A stretch of 14,109 bases of DNA, taken from positions 1 to 14,109 of the forward strand of contig WHUX01000678.1 of assembly GCA_015179025.1 (NCBI GenBank), in the 5' to 3' direction. Shown here piece after piece: positions 1 through 7,685 of this stretch. The translations under genes were made by a program, and so were the position numbers. The DNA is from Terfezia claveryi. Lineage: Eukaryota; Ascomycota; Pezizomycetes; Pezizales; Pezizaceae. Within the stretch, counting starts at the first letter, position 1, and every line of letters starts with the position of its first letter. The notes under the pieces are model-generated. The model was not told the DNA's origin and ran no database searches. It worked only from the letters and a program-made list of their open reading frames with translations.

Positions 1-1090
1 GAGGAGAGAACTTCATAGTTCTAAGATAGTCTTTCTTGAAGTATCTAAATAACTAACATTTGTTACAAAAATTTATGCTAGTATTTTTGTTATTATATTA
101 GGAATATTTGTGGCCTAGCTTGCCATATTAAGAACAAATCTCTTGGGCCTGAGTTTTGTTAGAAGAAGAGAAGGAAATTGGCTCCTTAAGGAAGAAGTTA
201 GGAAGAGTACTGACAGTAGAGACAGGTGAGGATCCTAGTAGTGGTAGTGGATTAAACTACACCTTCTTATTGTCTACCTTATCCTTATACTTAAGTAAGG
301 CTGCCTTTTTCTTCAAAGTGTCTTTAAGAGTGGGGTTCTACTCTTGAAGGTTTCCCACAACTATAAAACCCTTGTCAACCCTTTTCAAGGACTATTTTAT
401 TTATTCTGTAGTTATGATATTTCTAGCTCTTTCTTATTTCTTAAGTTTATCTGAGTCAAAAGACTTATCTATAAGGGTCCATTCCTATAGGTCTTCTACC
501 TCAGAAGTAGTAAGAGTAAAGGAAGAGGAGGTACTAGGTCTTTTATCAATTACTATTTTAAACTTAAGTTTTCTTGTAACTGACCTTCTTCTCTCTTCAC
601 TTTCCTATTGCTATTGTTGGACCTGGGCTTTGGTAGTGGTAGCAGCAGTCTGGACTGCTGCTAGCTCTTGCTGGAGCTATTTGAGCCTGAAATTTCTTTC
701 TCTAAAATTAGGTATCTCAGAGTTAGTATCATCTTCAACTATTAGTTGGTACCTTTCAGTCTCAAAGATTGTATTCAGGCTATCCCTGTCTTGCCAGGTA
801 GGCCTAGTGCCATCAACCTCCTATACTGTTCTTAGTTAGAGGTTGGTGGTAGTGATTTGGAGTAAAGAAAGTCTCCTTCTCTTTTGGATAGTGTTGGGAG
901 AATTTCTCCCAAAGACTGGTAGAGACACTAGTCTCCCAGTAGCTCCTTTAATCTTGAACTATAGAGAAAGTATAGTTGGTGATGAAGAATGTAGTAGAGG
1001 AGGAGTTTTCCTGTAGGTTTATATGAAGATAGAAAGTTGGTTGATTACTACTAAATATTGTAGTAAAGAAGCTGTGTAATAAGAAGACTA
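1..1090 (-). pseudogene. gag: Decayed retroelement gag remnant with two CCHC zinc knuckles
   Basis: Read on the minus strand, one frame stays recognisable as protein from about 1090 to the left edge. It has a Glu/Gln-rich middle (for example RNFRLK, then LQQELAAVQ, near 690-650), a Lys-rich stretch, and at the end two 14-residue blocks with CX2CX4HX4C spacing at 136-95 and 67-26. In the first block Cys positions 2 and 3 read Tyr; in the second the His and the last Cys read Tyr. Between about 780 and 1 I count twelve in-frame stops, all TAA or TAG and none TGA, as expected if CAA/CAG codons were hit by C-to-T change. Gag coats element RNA and the knuckles bind nucleic acid. It does not obviously match the gag of family A or of element B, so it is probably a third family. 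No pol domain is visible; it would lie left of the window. The upstream part (above about 840) is less convincing than the rest. Confidence 0.62.
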
Positions 1091-1373
1091 TTTAATGTCT
1101 CTTATCCTTGCCTCTTGCCTCCAGCCCTTGCTCCCTCCCAGCCTTTCCCTGATCACATACGTAGCGCTTGTATGTATGTTTTGCCCTAGCCTCTGCCTTC
1201 TGAACATCCTGCCCCCTGTAACATCATCTGTGACATCTGTAACAGGTGTCTGTGACAAGTATAGTTCTCCTAGTTACATACATAGCTCTCCTATGTGTGT
1301 CTTACCTCATTCCTATCCTCGCTCTATAGTACCCTTTGGTCGCCTTGTTCCCAAAGCCATCGTACTAGTTATT
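1091..1373 (+). repeat. LTR fragment of family A, 5'-truncated, with an internal duplication
   Basis: This plus-oriented block resembles the 3' half of the A2 LTR (about 12064-12236): the CCTTGCC-rich tract, a segment containing TATGTGTGTCTTGCC, then CCTTTGGTCGCCTTGT and a diverged end near 1373. The U3 palindrome and TATA box are missing, so the 5' part is gone. Relative to A2 it carries about 110-120 extra bases, because one segment appears twice (about 1151-1209 and 1272-1330) around a spacer rich in CTGTGACA/CTGTAACA. To the right the sequence passes directly into the RNase H frame of element B, so this is an insertion junction. It could be a truncated solo LTR or the 3' LTR of an element to the left. 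The exact ends are uncertain by about 10 bases. Confidence 0.7.
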
Positions 1374-1745
1374 AATGGTTTGTAGTTGGTAAGGATAGTG
1401 AACTTGTGACCTCTTAATTGTGCTTCAAAAAATTTTAATAAGTCAATAATTACTAATAATTCCTTTTAAAAGGTAGGATAATTGAGTTGTACTGGTTTAA
1501 ATTTTCTAGAATGGAAGCATGATAGTCTGATGTTTGTTAGTGGTCCTTGACCAATCCACAATTCTAGTCCTACATTACTAGCATCACAGACTAAATATTT
1601 GGGTTTAGTAGATTTATTATTCCAAGGTTTTAAAATATGTAGGGAATTCACAAGTTCCTTAAGTTTTTCAAATGCTATATTATGAGTATCTGTCCATTCC
1701 CATTTCTTTGTTTCTCCTTGCAGTTCTGATAGGGTACTTGTATAC
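1374..1745 (-). pseudogene. pol: Element B pol, RNase H segment downstream of the A1 insertion
   Basis: The minus-strand frame is open from the A1 target duplication down to 1466, then passes a stop (TAA, after QLNYPTF) and remains readable to about 1374. It shows the RT-RNase H linker of Ty3-type pol (AFEKLKELVNS), then the RNase H core KYLVCDASNVGL, in which the usual TDAS reads CDAS, then FHSRKFKPVQLNYPTF. After the stop it continues with the helix containing FFEAQLRGHKFTI and a TNYKPL block where family members normally have TDHKPL. Asp to Asn and His to Tyr are both single transitions. RNase H degrades the RNA of the RNA-DNA hybrid during reverse transcription. The frame continues that of 7720-8640 on the far side of A1. 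It ends abruptly at the LTR fragment near 1373, so the integrase part is missing from view. Confidence 0.85.
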
Positions 1746-1750
1746 GATGC
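1746..1750. repeat. Target site duplication of A1, left copy
   Basis: The five bases GATGC lie directly outside the 3' LTR of A1. The right copy at 7715-7719 reads GACGC. The one difference is C to T at a CpG. A 5-bp duplication is the usual size for Ty3/Gypsy integrases. Confidence 0.82.
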
Positions 1751-2096
1751 TGTAATAATGACTTTGGGGACAAGGCGACTAAGGGGTATGCTGGGGCAAG
1801 GGCAAGGCTAAGGTAATACACATATAGGAATGCTACGTGTGTGACTAGGGGTAAGGCTAGGACAGGGGCAAGGCGAGGGCGAGAGAGGCACACGGAGTAG
1901 TAGGAGGCAGCAGGGCTGCAGAGACAAGACAAGGTAAGGCAAGGACAGGAGGTTCGCGGGGTGGGCAGTAGGGCTGCAGAGTCGACGTGAGATAAGGAGG
2001 TACACAAGGAGATGCACCAACGTGGAGAAAAGCAAGGCCCTGTATTGGATATACAAGACATTGGATGGGATTCAATGAGAGGGCGGAGAATCGAAG

Positions 2097-2105
2097 ATAT
2101 ATATA
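2097..2105 (-). promoter_or_regulatory. TATA-like box of the A1 3' LTR
   Basis: An ATATATATA run lies between the U3 palindrome and the CCTTGCC-rich downstream part. The same run sits at the same place in the other two long LTR copies (7566-7574 and 11884-11892). Conservation among copies supports a promoter element; the start site is not known. Confidence 0.5.
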
Positions 2106-2184
2106 CATGATTCCAAGTCAAGCCGTAGAAGGAATAAGCTTCCTGAGATTCCTATCTCGGAAGCTAAGATAACAATCACCCATC

Positions 2185-2213
2185 GACACATCAGAACAAG
2201 CCTGTTGAGTGTC
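2185..2213. repeat. U3 palindrome, decayed copy in the A1 3' LTR
   Basis: It corresponds to the perfect 12+4+12 inverted repeat at 7658-7685. Here the arms read GACACATCAGAACA and TGTTGAGTGTC, with several mismatches and indels. Confidence 0.75.
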
Positions 2214-2242
2214 AAATTGAGACTAAGAACACGGTTATGACA

Positions 2243-2255
2243 CTATCCCCCTTTA
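2243..2255 (-). promoter_or_regulatory. Polypurine tract of A1 (plus-strand primer)
   Basis: On the minus strand AAAGGGGG plus GATAG-type sequence sits immediately upstream of the 3' LTR start TGTCATAACC. This is where a polypurine tract primes plus-strand DNA. A T-rich run lies about 90 bases further upstream. Confidence 0.85.
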
Positions 2256-2346
2256 GGCTGGAGCTCCAGCGACGGAGCCCTGGCACAATAACTAGCGAAT
2301 AATACAAAAACAACAGTGCGATAATGAGGACCCCAACCCCAACTCC

Positions 2347-2381
2347 AAACAACAATAAGAACAAAAACAACAACAAGAATG
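2347..2381 (-). other. T-rich tract upstream of the polypurine tract (possible U-box)
   Basis: On the minus strand this is a run of TTG/TTC/TTT triplets almost lacking A and with few G. Several LTR retroelements have a U-rich box near the polypurine tract that helps plus-strand priming. In the chromodomain frame the same bases encode an extended hydrophobic stretch of Leu, Phe and Val. Confidence 0.4.
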
Positions 2382-2404
2382 CAAAGTCACGACCTAAGTC
2401 GACT

Positions 2405-2580
2405 AGGCGAGGCTTCCTAAGATATCGCTGGTAGAACAAGGTAACTAAATCCTGTGCATTCTCCAAGTCCTCTGTGGGTTGCCAAGTAGCTCCTGGTCCC
2501 TACCTATTTACCTTGTACTGCAGATGCCCGTACCTCTTTCACGAGTCCAGCACTTCCTCTACCTCCCATTCCTCTTCACC
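2405..2580 (-). pseudogene. pol: A1 pol: chromodomain
   Basis: The frame directly after the TAA at 2581-2583 reads GEEEWEVEEVLDS, stop, KRYGHLQYKVNR, stop, GPGATWQPTEDLENAQDL, then a helix ending RYL. This is the chromodomain signature: a WEVEEVLD strand, a YKV strand, ATWQP and the C-terminal helix with ENA. In chromoviruses this domain recognises modified histones and steers integration, often to heterochromatin. Three stops disrupt it: TAA before it (from CAA), TGA (from CGA) and TAG. The frame continues past the helix for about 60 codons, through a hydrophobic stretch and the polypurine tract into the LTR. Confidence 0.83.
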
Positions 2581-2583
2581 TTA

Positions 2584-3835
2584 GATAACCACTGGAGGAG
2601 ATGGGGGGTGTTTCTGTCCTAGTAGAGGGTTATCTGTAGCGGGATCGATCTCGGAGACATGGACAATAGGATGGTGCTTGATATCCTTAGGGAACTTCAG
2701 CTGGTAAGCATGAGTGCCTACGCTTACTAATATCTCATATAGACCTAAGAACTTGTGATCCAGTTTGCGTGACGGTCGCTCCATGTGGAAATGGCAACTA
2801 GAAAGCCACACCTTGTCTCCTGGCTGATATCTCGGGCTGGCAGCCATGATCCATTGGTGTACTCAGCTTGCCTAGCTTGAGCAATTCCTAGCTCGGTTTT
2901 CATGGTAAGTGGAGCTTAGCAATTCCAGCTGTGAACTCCTTAGCTGGGGCATCTTTTTTAGCTTTTCGCAGGGGTGCTAGGCATCCACGAACTGGAGGTG
3001 CCAACTGTAGTTAGCCAGGAAAGGCAAGGTTTTGGAGGATTCCGAGAACTAGTTGCAGCGAATTCACAGGTAGCCAGCAATATAACCTAGTTATCCTGCT
3101 GGTAATTGACAAAGGCTCGCAGATATTGCTCTATGATGGCATTTATCCTCTCCGATTGGCTGTCCTTCTGGAGGTGATATGCCATTGACAAACGTACCTT
3201 AATGCCTAGAAGTTCGCAGAATCTCTCCAAAAGTCCAGGTGAACTGAGGGCCACGGTTGGACATAATAGATTCGGGGAGCCTGTGGTACTAGAATACGTT
3301 GTTGAGGTAGGGATTGGCTAGCTCCTGAGCAGAACAGGTGTCCCAACACGGTACAACATGCCTCATCTTTGTCAAATGGTCTACCACCATCAGGATGGTA
3401 TTGAACCCCGAGTCTTCTGGCAATCTCGTCACGAAATCCATGGTAAGGTGCAGCCAGAGCCGATCTGGAATCTCTAGAGGTTTATGTCCCATACAGGGCA
3501 TGGCGGACAGGCTTAGCATGTTTGCAAACATAGCAGTTCCGTATATACCGCTCTACGTTCTTCCGCTGGTCAATCTAGGTATACTCCCTAGCCAGAAGCT
3601 CTAATGTTTTTGCCACTCCAGGGTGACCTGCAACCAGGCTGTTATGATACTCTTCTGTTAGCCTCAGGCATAACCTTCCTTCTGGTATATAGAGCTGATC
3701 ACGGTAGTATAGATGGCCCTCCTGGATAGTACACTCGGCTAGGGAGATTTGGGGGTAGCGGCACTGGCCAGAATCTACTGTGGTGATAATTTCCTTGGCC
3801 AGGAGGTCATCCTCGTATGCCTGTCTCACCAGTTG
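2584..3835 (-). pseudogene. pol: A1 pol: integrase and GPY/F-like module
   Basis: The minus strand carries an HHCC zinc-binding domain (HNSLVAGH, then CYVCKHAK, around 3670-3510). The DDE core follows. The first Asp lies in LTMDFVTRLPEDSG (codon 3438-3436). The second is replaced by Asn in the SDRGPQF block, which reads SNRGPQF (codon 3258-3256). The Glu lies in SQSERINAIIEQYL (codon 3152-3150). A C-terminal module follows with PGDKVWLSS, RKLDHKFLGLYEI and HPIVHVSEI, of GPY/F type. Integrase inserts the cDNA into chromatin. Frame changes and stops break it into pieces (about 3829-3575, 3531-3289 and 2847-2581). Loss of one catalytic acidic residue should abolish strand transfer even without the stops. 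Confidence 0.9.
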
Positions 3836-4014
3836 TCAGAGGTCAGCTCTCACCTTAGCCTCCGCATTAGCCTCAGCAAGAACATTGGCTGCTAGATTAA
3901 GGTTTTCGGGCTTTAATACCACCTGATTTTGGTATTTTAGCCTTTCATCCCCCCCTTATGGAGATCTCCTGATCTTCGAGTTAACGCATCAGGCTTGCTA
4001 CCAGCTTTTCTGGG

Positions 4015-4524
4015 TCAGTACTTGATCTTAAAGTTGAACTGAAAGAGGAATTCCAACCACCTAGCCTGCCGTCGGTTGAGTAGCTTGGTAGTTGTAAAAT
4101 ACTCAAGGTTTTTGTAATCAGATAATACCTCGATAATCCCCTTGGCTGACTCCAGATGTGGCCTCCATACCTTGAACGTCCTCACAATAGCCATCAGCTC
4201 CTTGTCATAGATCTCGTAGTTGTACTCAGCTGGAGAGTGCTTTTTTGAGAAGTAGGCTACTGGGTGGAGGATGCCGTTGACATACTGAGGGAGGATTCCT
4301 ATAGAGACATAATCAGAGGCATCTGTTTCAATGATACATTCCTGATTAGGGTCGAAATGTGCCAGGATCAGTGCGGAGCAGAAGGCTTCCTTGAGGTTCT
4401 GGAAGGCAGATTGGGCTTCTAGATTCCAGTCGAAGAGCCGGTCTTTTTTGGTCAGGGCAGTGAGGGGGGCTACGATCTTCGAATACCCTAGAATGAACCG
4501 TCGGTAGAAGTTAGCAAATCCCAG
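4015..4524 (-). pseudogene. pol: A1 pol: RNase H domain
   Basis: This is the second half of a 281-codon open frame (4860-4015). The domain starts after the RT thumb/connection ([13 protein letters not shown]). It contains [44 protein letters not shown] and [10 protein letters not shown], then [19 protein letters not shown]. The acidic residues in TDAS, in the KEL block and in LSD are present. His in the usual TDHKNLEYF block reads Tyr, one C-to-T change. The frame stops at 4015 before the integrase zinc domain. The intervening 3836-4010 reads as a degraded linker with stops. Confidence 0.92.
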
Positions 4525-5330
4525 GAAGGCTTGGATATCCTTGAGATTTGCTGGGATTTGCCATTCCTGGACAGCAGTAACCTTAGTAGGGTCCATCCTG
4601 ATGCCCTCCGTAGTAATGATCAGTCCCAGATACTTGACCTTCTGCACATAAAACTCGCATTTCTCGGGCTTGAGGTACAATCCGGCTTGCTCCAGTTTTT
4701 CCAACACTTGCTGGACATGAATCTTGTATTCTCCTAGAGTATCTGAATAAATCAAGATATTGTCGAGGTAAGCCATGTAGAACACATCCAAGAAGTCTCG
4801 CAGGGTGTTATTAATGAAGTGTTGGAAAGAAGTTGGGGTATTGGTTAAGCCGAAGGGCATGACATTGTACTCGAAATGACCATATCGTGTCCAGAAGGCA
4901 GTTTTCCACTCCTCCCCTCAGCAATCCGTACCAGGTTGTATGCCCCTCTGAGATCCAATTTGGTTAACCATTTCGCCTTGGAAAGCCTGGCTAATGTCTC
5001 CTGGATTAGAGGCAAGGGATACCTGTTCTTGACCGTTATCTCGTTTAGGCCATGATAATCAACACATAACTAGAGGGAGCCATCCGATTTCTTGACGAAC
5101 AGCATAGGGGCACCCGCCAGGGAAGAGCTGTGCCGAATGAAGCTCTAATTGAGATTCTCCTCCAAGTACTTCTTTAGAGCCTCCAATTCCAGCCAAGATA
5201 TTCTATAGAGCAGGCCGTATGAGGGCGTCTTTCCTTCCACCAGGGGGATTGTATGATCGTAAGGTCGATGTAGTGCTAGCTTCTCCGTGGCTTTCTCAGA
5301 GAACAAGTCAATGAATTATGGTATTCACCA
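4525..5330 (-). pseudogene. pol: A1 pol: reverse transcriptase domain
   Basis: From 4860 the frame is intact and typical of Ty3/Gypsy [19 protein letters not shown], the catalytic block [14 protein letters not shown], the [14 protein letters not shown] strand, and the thumb [16 protein letters not shown]. The motif should be YLDD but reads YLDN (Asn codon 4761-4759). GAC/GAT to AAC/AAT next to a C is a CpG-type transition, and it removes a metal-binding Asp. Upstream of 4860 the palm and fingers are recognisable only in pieces across frame changes and stops (for example [17 protein letters not shown] just before MPFGL). It copies the element RNA into DNA; this copy must be inactive. Confidence 0.92.
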
Positions 5331-5489
5331 GCACATGGACTTCCATTCTTCCTTGACTGCAGCTTATTGATTTCCAGGTTAACTTCCAGATTGATAGAGT
5401 ATGGGCTTTTAGCTTGTGCCTTCTGGTAAGTAAGCAAAGGCCCTGCTCCAATGAAGTTGATATCAGGGGTTTTAGTGGGGGGTTTCTGC

Positions 5490-6024
5490 CATCACCTGGC
5501 TAGAATCTCTACCGGGGTAGTAGGGACATAATCCTTTAATGGCAGTCTGTGGGGCACCGCAGTGCTTTCGCAATACCCGCTGTTGAAGTTCAAGGTGTAA
5601 GAGCCAAAGTTAATAGAGATATCATACATTCGGAGCCAGGGGATCCTCAGGACAATGGGGTATTTGAGCTTGGTTACAAAAATGGGAGGCTTTCCAATGG
5701 TCTCCAATGGCACTAGGTAGGCATGCAAGGTCTGTAATAGTTCCGGAAGAGATAGGGCAGCCATCAATGACATCAAGAAGGCGGGGGTCTTTAGCTTGGC
5801 TGTTGGTATCGAATTTTTACTGACAAAGGTCTGATCAATGAAGGCATTCCTGAAGCACCATAACTATGAGAGCTGATGTTACTACTATTTTACCATTGAA
5901 TTTAATAGTTATTGTACTACAAAATGCTCGCCAAACAAGCGAGATTCATCAACAGACATAGATAGGAACAGAGAAAGACGACAAAGATAAATGACCTAAT
6001 ACAGGTCCTTGCTAGTGTCAGTGA
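5490..6024 (-). pseudogene. pol: A1 pol: aspartic protease region
   Basis: An open frame (5776-5492) contains PIFVTKLKYPIVLRIPWLRMYDISINFGSYTLNFNS, matching the A2 segment at about 13760-13880. It corresponds to the C-terminal half of a retropepsin (the LG.PWL block). Around 5850-5830 the active-site region, DNA-similar to A2 at about 13570-13610, carries small deletions that break the frame. No active-site Asp can therefore be read. Retropepsin cuts Gag and Pol after assembly. The segment 5331-5489 downstream is a degraded linker to RT. The identification rests mainly on the match to A2. Confidence 0.78.
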
Positions 6025-6048
6025 CTAGGCAAGGGACAGGCTTTTCCT
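6005..6048 (-). promoter_or_regulatory. A1 counterpart of the gag-pol frameshift signal
   Basis: On the minus strand AGGAAAA (6048-6042) is followed by a 4-nt spacer and a hairpin (6037-6005). Its arms are GTCCCTTG-C-CTAGT and ACTAG-CAAGGAC around the loop CACTGAC. A2 has GGGAAAA with a 5-nt spacer at the same place (13372-13417). A1 has changed the first heptamer base from G to A and lost a base in the spacer and one in the 3' arm. Confidence 0.6.
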
Positions 6049-7181
6049 GACTCATCCACTTCTTCGATCCTGGATTCGGAGATAGCATGGGTGGCTATGA
6101 GCGGTTTTTTCGAGGGGACATGCTGTATATAATAGTATCTTTTCCGTATGCATGCACAGCCCATTCATTCGGTGATGTTCCCTCTCTTCTTGTATCAGGC
6201 AGGGCCTTCCTGATGATAAATCTATGGGGGTGGGCCCTCCTGCTACTAACGATGGATATGCTAGTTAATTGGCAGGGGCAGGGCCTGAGCTGCTTTAGTG
6301 GCATGGTGTTGCTGGGTGGTGGAGACGGAGTCTGGTCTGAACGGGAGGTGGTTGCAGAGCCAGACATCGCTATTCCACCTAAGAAGCCTGGTCAATTAAT
6401 TCGTTAAGGGTTTTGGCTTCGGGAAGCTGACCATGGCCTGCTGAATTTCGTCATTTAGCCCTTCCTGGAATTGCTCCAGTTTGGACTGGTCATTCTATCG
6501 TTCCTCTGCCGCCAGTCTCGAGAATTGTGCCGCATAAGTGGACAGATCAGTGTTTTTCTGCCTAAGGGCTCGGAGGGCCTTACTGGCAGTGCCAAAGGCA
6601 TCGGGATCCCCGAACGCCCTATCCAGGATTGTGAAATGGGCCGAGATATCGTTGAGCTTGATCTCGGATTCAAGGACGTATGGCTGGATCTAGTCACAAG
6701 CTTTTCCTTCCAGCAAGGCAAAAACGTATGCCAGTTGATATGGTTCCGATGGGAACCTGGCAGAGTCCCCGTTTAGCTTGAGGTTGACTGCATTCTTCCA
6801 GACTTATAGATGAACCTGGTCCCCATTGAACTTGGGGGGAGTTGGAATGCTTTTGGTCTTGTTGCTACTGGCTGCTGTTAGTGTTGTGAGGTTCCCTAGA
6901 GTACGGCTGAGGTTTTGGACTGTAGTCCGTTCGTTGGCTAGGGCAAGGTTCACATGGTCGAGATCCATCTGGAGGACCGTAATCTCTTCGTCGGCGGATC
7001 TCAGCTTTCATTCAGCCACGGCCAAGCTGTTGCCAAGTTCGGTCCCAATGACATCTATAGCCTTGAAGATGTCGATGATTTCTCGACAATACGCATTCAA
7101 TTCATTCGGGCCTGAGGGTATAGGGGAGTTTCTCCAGGTCTGGAACATGACGGCGGGTGGTGGGAGAGCTGCTCCTGACAT
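6025..7181 (-). pseudogene. gag: A1 gag
   Basis: It starts at an ATG at 7181-7179 about 30 bases inside the 5' LTR, beginning MSGAALPPPAV. It contains a coiled-coil-like stretch (KLRSADEEITVLQMDLDHVNLALANE type), the block TPPKFNGD, and a capsid-like core with AILDRAFG-type (here TILDRAFGDPDAFGTASKAL), LRQKNTDLSTYAAQFSRLAAE and LNELIDQASQVE. This corresponds to the retrotransposon Gag domain. The C-terminal zinc knuckle, intact in A2, is eroded here by indels and Cys loss near 6150-6100. In-frame stops include TAA at 6806-6804, TAG at 6692-6690, and a TGA in the coiled coil. Length (about 385 codons) and layout match A2 gag. Gag forms the virus-like particle. Confidence 0.88.
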
Positions 7182-7195
7182 GACTGCGTACCAGT

Positions 7196-7212
7196 TAGTT
7201 CAAAGGATCCAA
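7196..7212 (-). promoter_or_regulatory. Candidate primer-binding site of A1
   Basis: One T separates the inner end of the 5' LTR (…CTACA) from TGGATCCTTTGAAC on the minus strand. A2 has TGGATCTTTCAAACC at the identical place. TGG right after the LTR complements the CCA end of a tRNA. I cannot name the tRNA. Confidence 0.55.
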
Positions 7213-7395
7213 TGTAGGGCAACGATGACTCTGGGGACAAGGCGACCAAGGGTATGCCAGGGCAAGGGCAAGGCTAGAGTAACATACAAGTAGGAACGCT
7301 ACATATGTGACTAGGGGAAAGGCTAGGATGGGGGCAAGGGCGAGGGCAAGAGAGGGATACGGGAGTAGTAGGAGGCAGCAGGGCTATAGAGATAA

Positions 7396-7470
7396 GGCAA
7401 GGCAAGGCAAGGACAGGAGGTTTGTGGGGTGGGCAGCAGGGCTGCAGAGTCGAGGCAAGACAAGGAGGTA
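7396..7470. repeat. GGCAAGG-type short degenerate repeats in the LTR
   Basis: Units of about 5-7 bases (GGCAAGG, GACAAGG, GGCAAGA) recur here and around 7258-7350. In the other LTR copies they appear as CCTTGCC runs (1107-1190, 12070-12180) or as GGCAAGG at 1795-1960. They lie downstream of the TATA run, in the presumed transcribed leader. Confidence 0.6.
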
Positions 7471-7565
7471 TACAAGGGAGATGTACCAACATGAAGAAAA
7501 GTAAGGCCCTGTATTGGATATACAAGACATGGATAGGAATCCAATGAGAGGGTGGAGAATCGAAG

Positions 7566-7574
7566 ATATATATA
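7566..7574 (-). promoter_or_regulatory. TATA-like box of the A1 5' LTR
   Basis: An ATATATATA run, followed on the minus strand by CTTCGATTCTCC, is shared with the 3' LTR and the A2 LTR. It lies about 140 bases from the LTR start, a normal place for a U3 promoter. Confidence 0.5.
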
Positions 7575-7657
7575 CATGATTCCAGGCCAAGGCCGTAGAA
7601 GGAATAAGCTTCCCGAGATTTCTATTTCAGAAGCTAAGATAACAATCACCCATCGAC

Positions 7658-7685
7658 GACACTCGAACAAGCCTGTTCGAGTGTC
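7658..7685. repeat. Perfect U3 palindrome in the A1 5' LTR
   Basis: GACACTCGAACA and TGTTCGAGTGTC are exact reverse complements around a 4-base centre AGCC. The A2 LTR has two related copies. It could be a binding site for a dimeric regulator or form a hairpin; its function is not known. Confidence 0.85.

Larger units (their letters stand above)
1751..2242 (-). repeat. A1 3' LTR
   Basis: On the plus strand this LTR begins TGTAATAATG and ends TTATGACA, giving the standard TG...CA termini. It aligns along its whole length with 7213-7714 and with the A2 LTR at 11705-12236. It contains the TATA-like run at 2097-2105, the decayed U3 palindrome at 2185-2213, and GGCAAGG-type short repeats. The polypurine tract abuts its inner end. 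Confidence 0.92.

Noticed and set aside
372..839. 155-codon plus-strand open frame, Ser/Leu-rich with hydrophobic stretches, TTG start
   Set aside because: It is the antisense of a minus-strand gag frame whose stops are all CAA/CAG-derived. The Ser/Leu richness is what antisense of Glu/Gln/Lys-rich coding gives.
1675..2121. Overlapping minus-strand open frames, Leu/Ser/Pro-rich (also at 7274-7670)
   Set aside because: They lie wholly in the LTRs of A1 and come from the CCTTGCC-type repeats, which lack stops in several frames. There is no protein signature.
2290..2385. Transmembrane protein after the chromodomain, for example an envelope-like gene
   Set aside because: There is no separate start, signal peptide or other domain. 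The hydrophobic residues come from a T-rich DNA tract next to the polypurine tract.
4531..4737. 68-codon plus-strand frame
   Set aside because: Lies opposite the open RT-RNase H frame of A1.
6087..6407. 106-codon plus-strand frame with a hydrophobic segment
   Set aside because: It is antisense to A1 gag, which aligns with A2 gag on the other strand.
6471..7293. Plus-strand frames of 101 and 155 codons
   Set aside because: Antisense of the A1 gag core; the sense strand holds recognised Gag blocks shared with A2.
7255..7470. GGCAAGG repeats as a possible CRISPR-like or minisatellite array
   Set aside because: Units are short, degenerate and unevenly spaced without unique spacers, and the sequence suggests a eukaryotic genome. 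They are part of the LTR.
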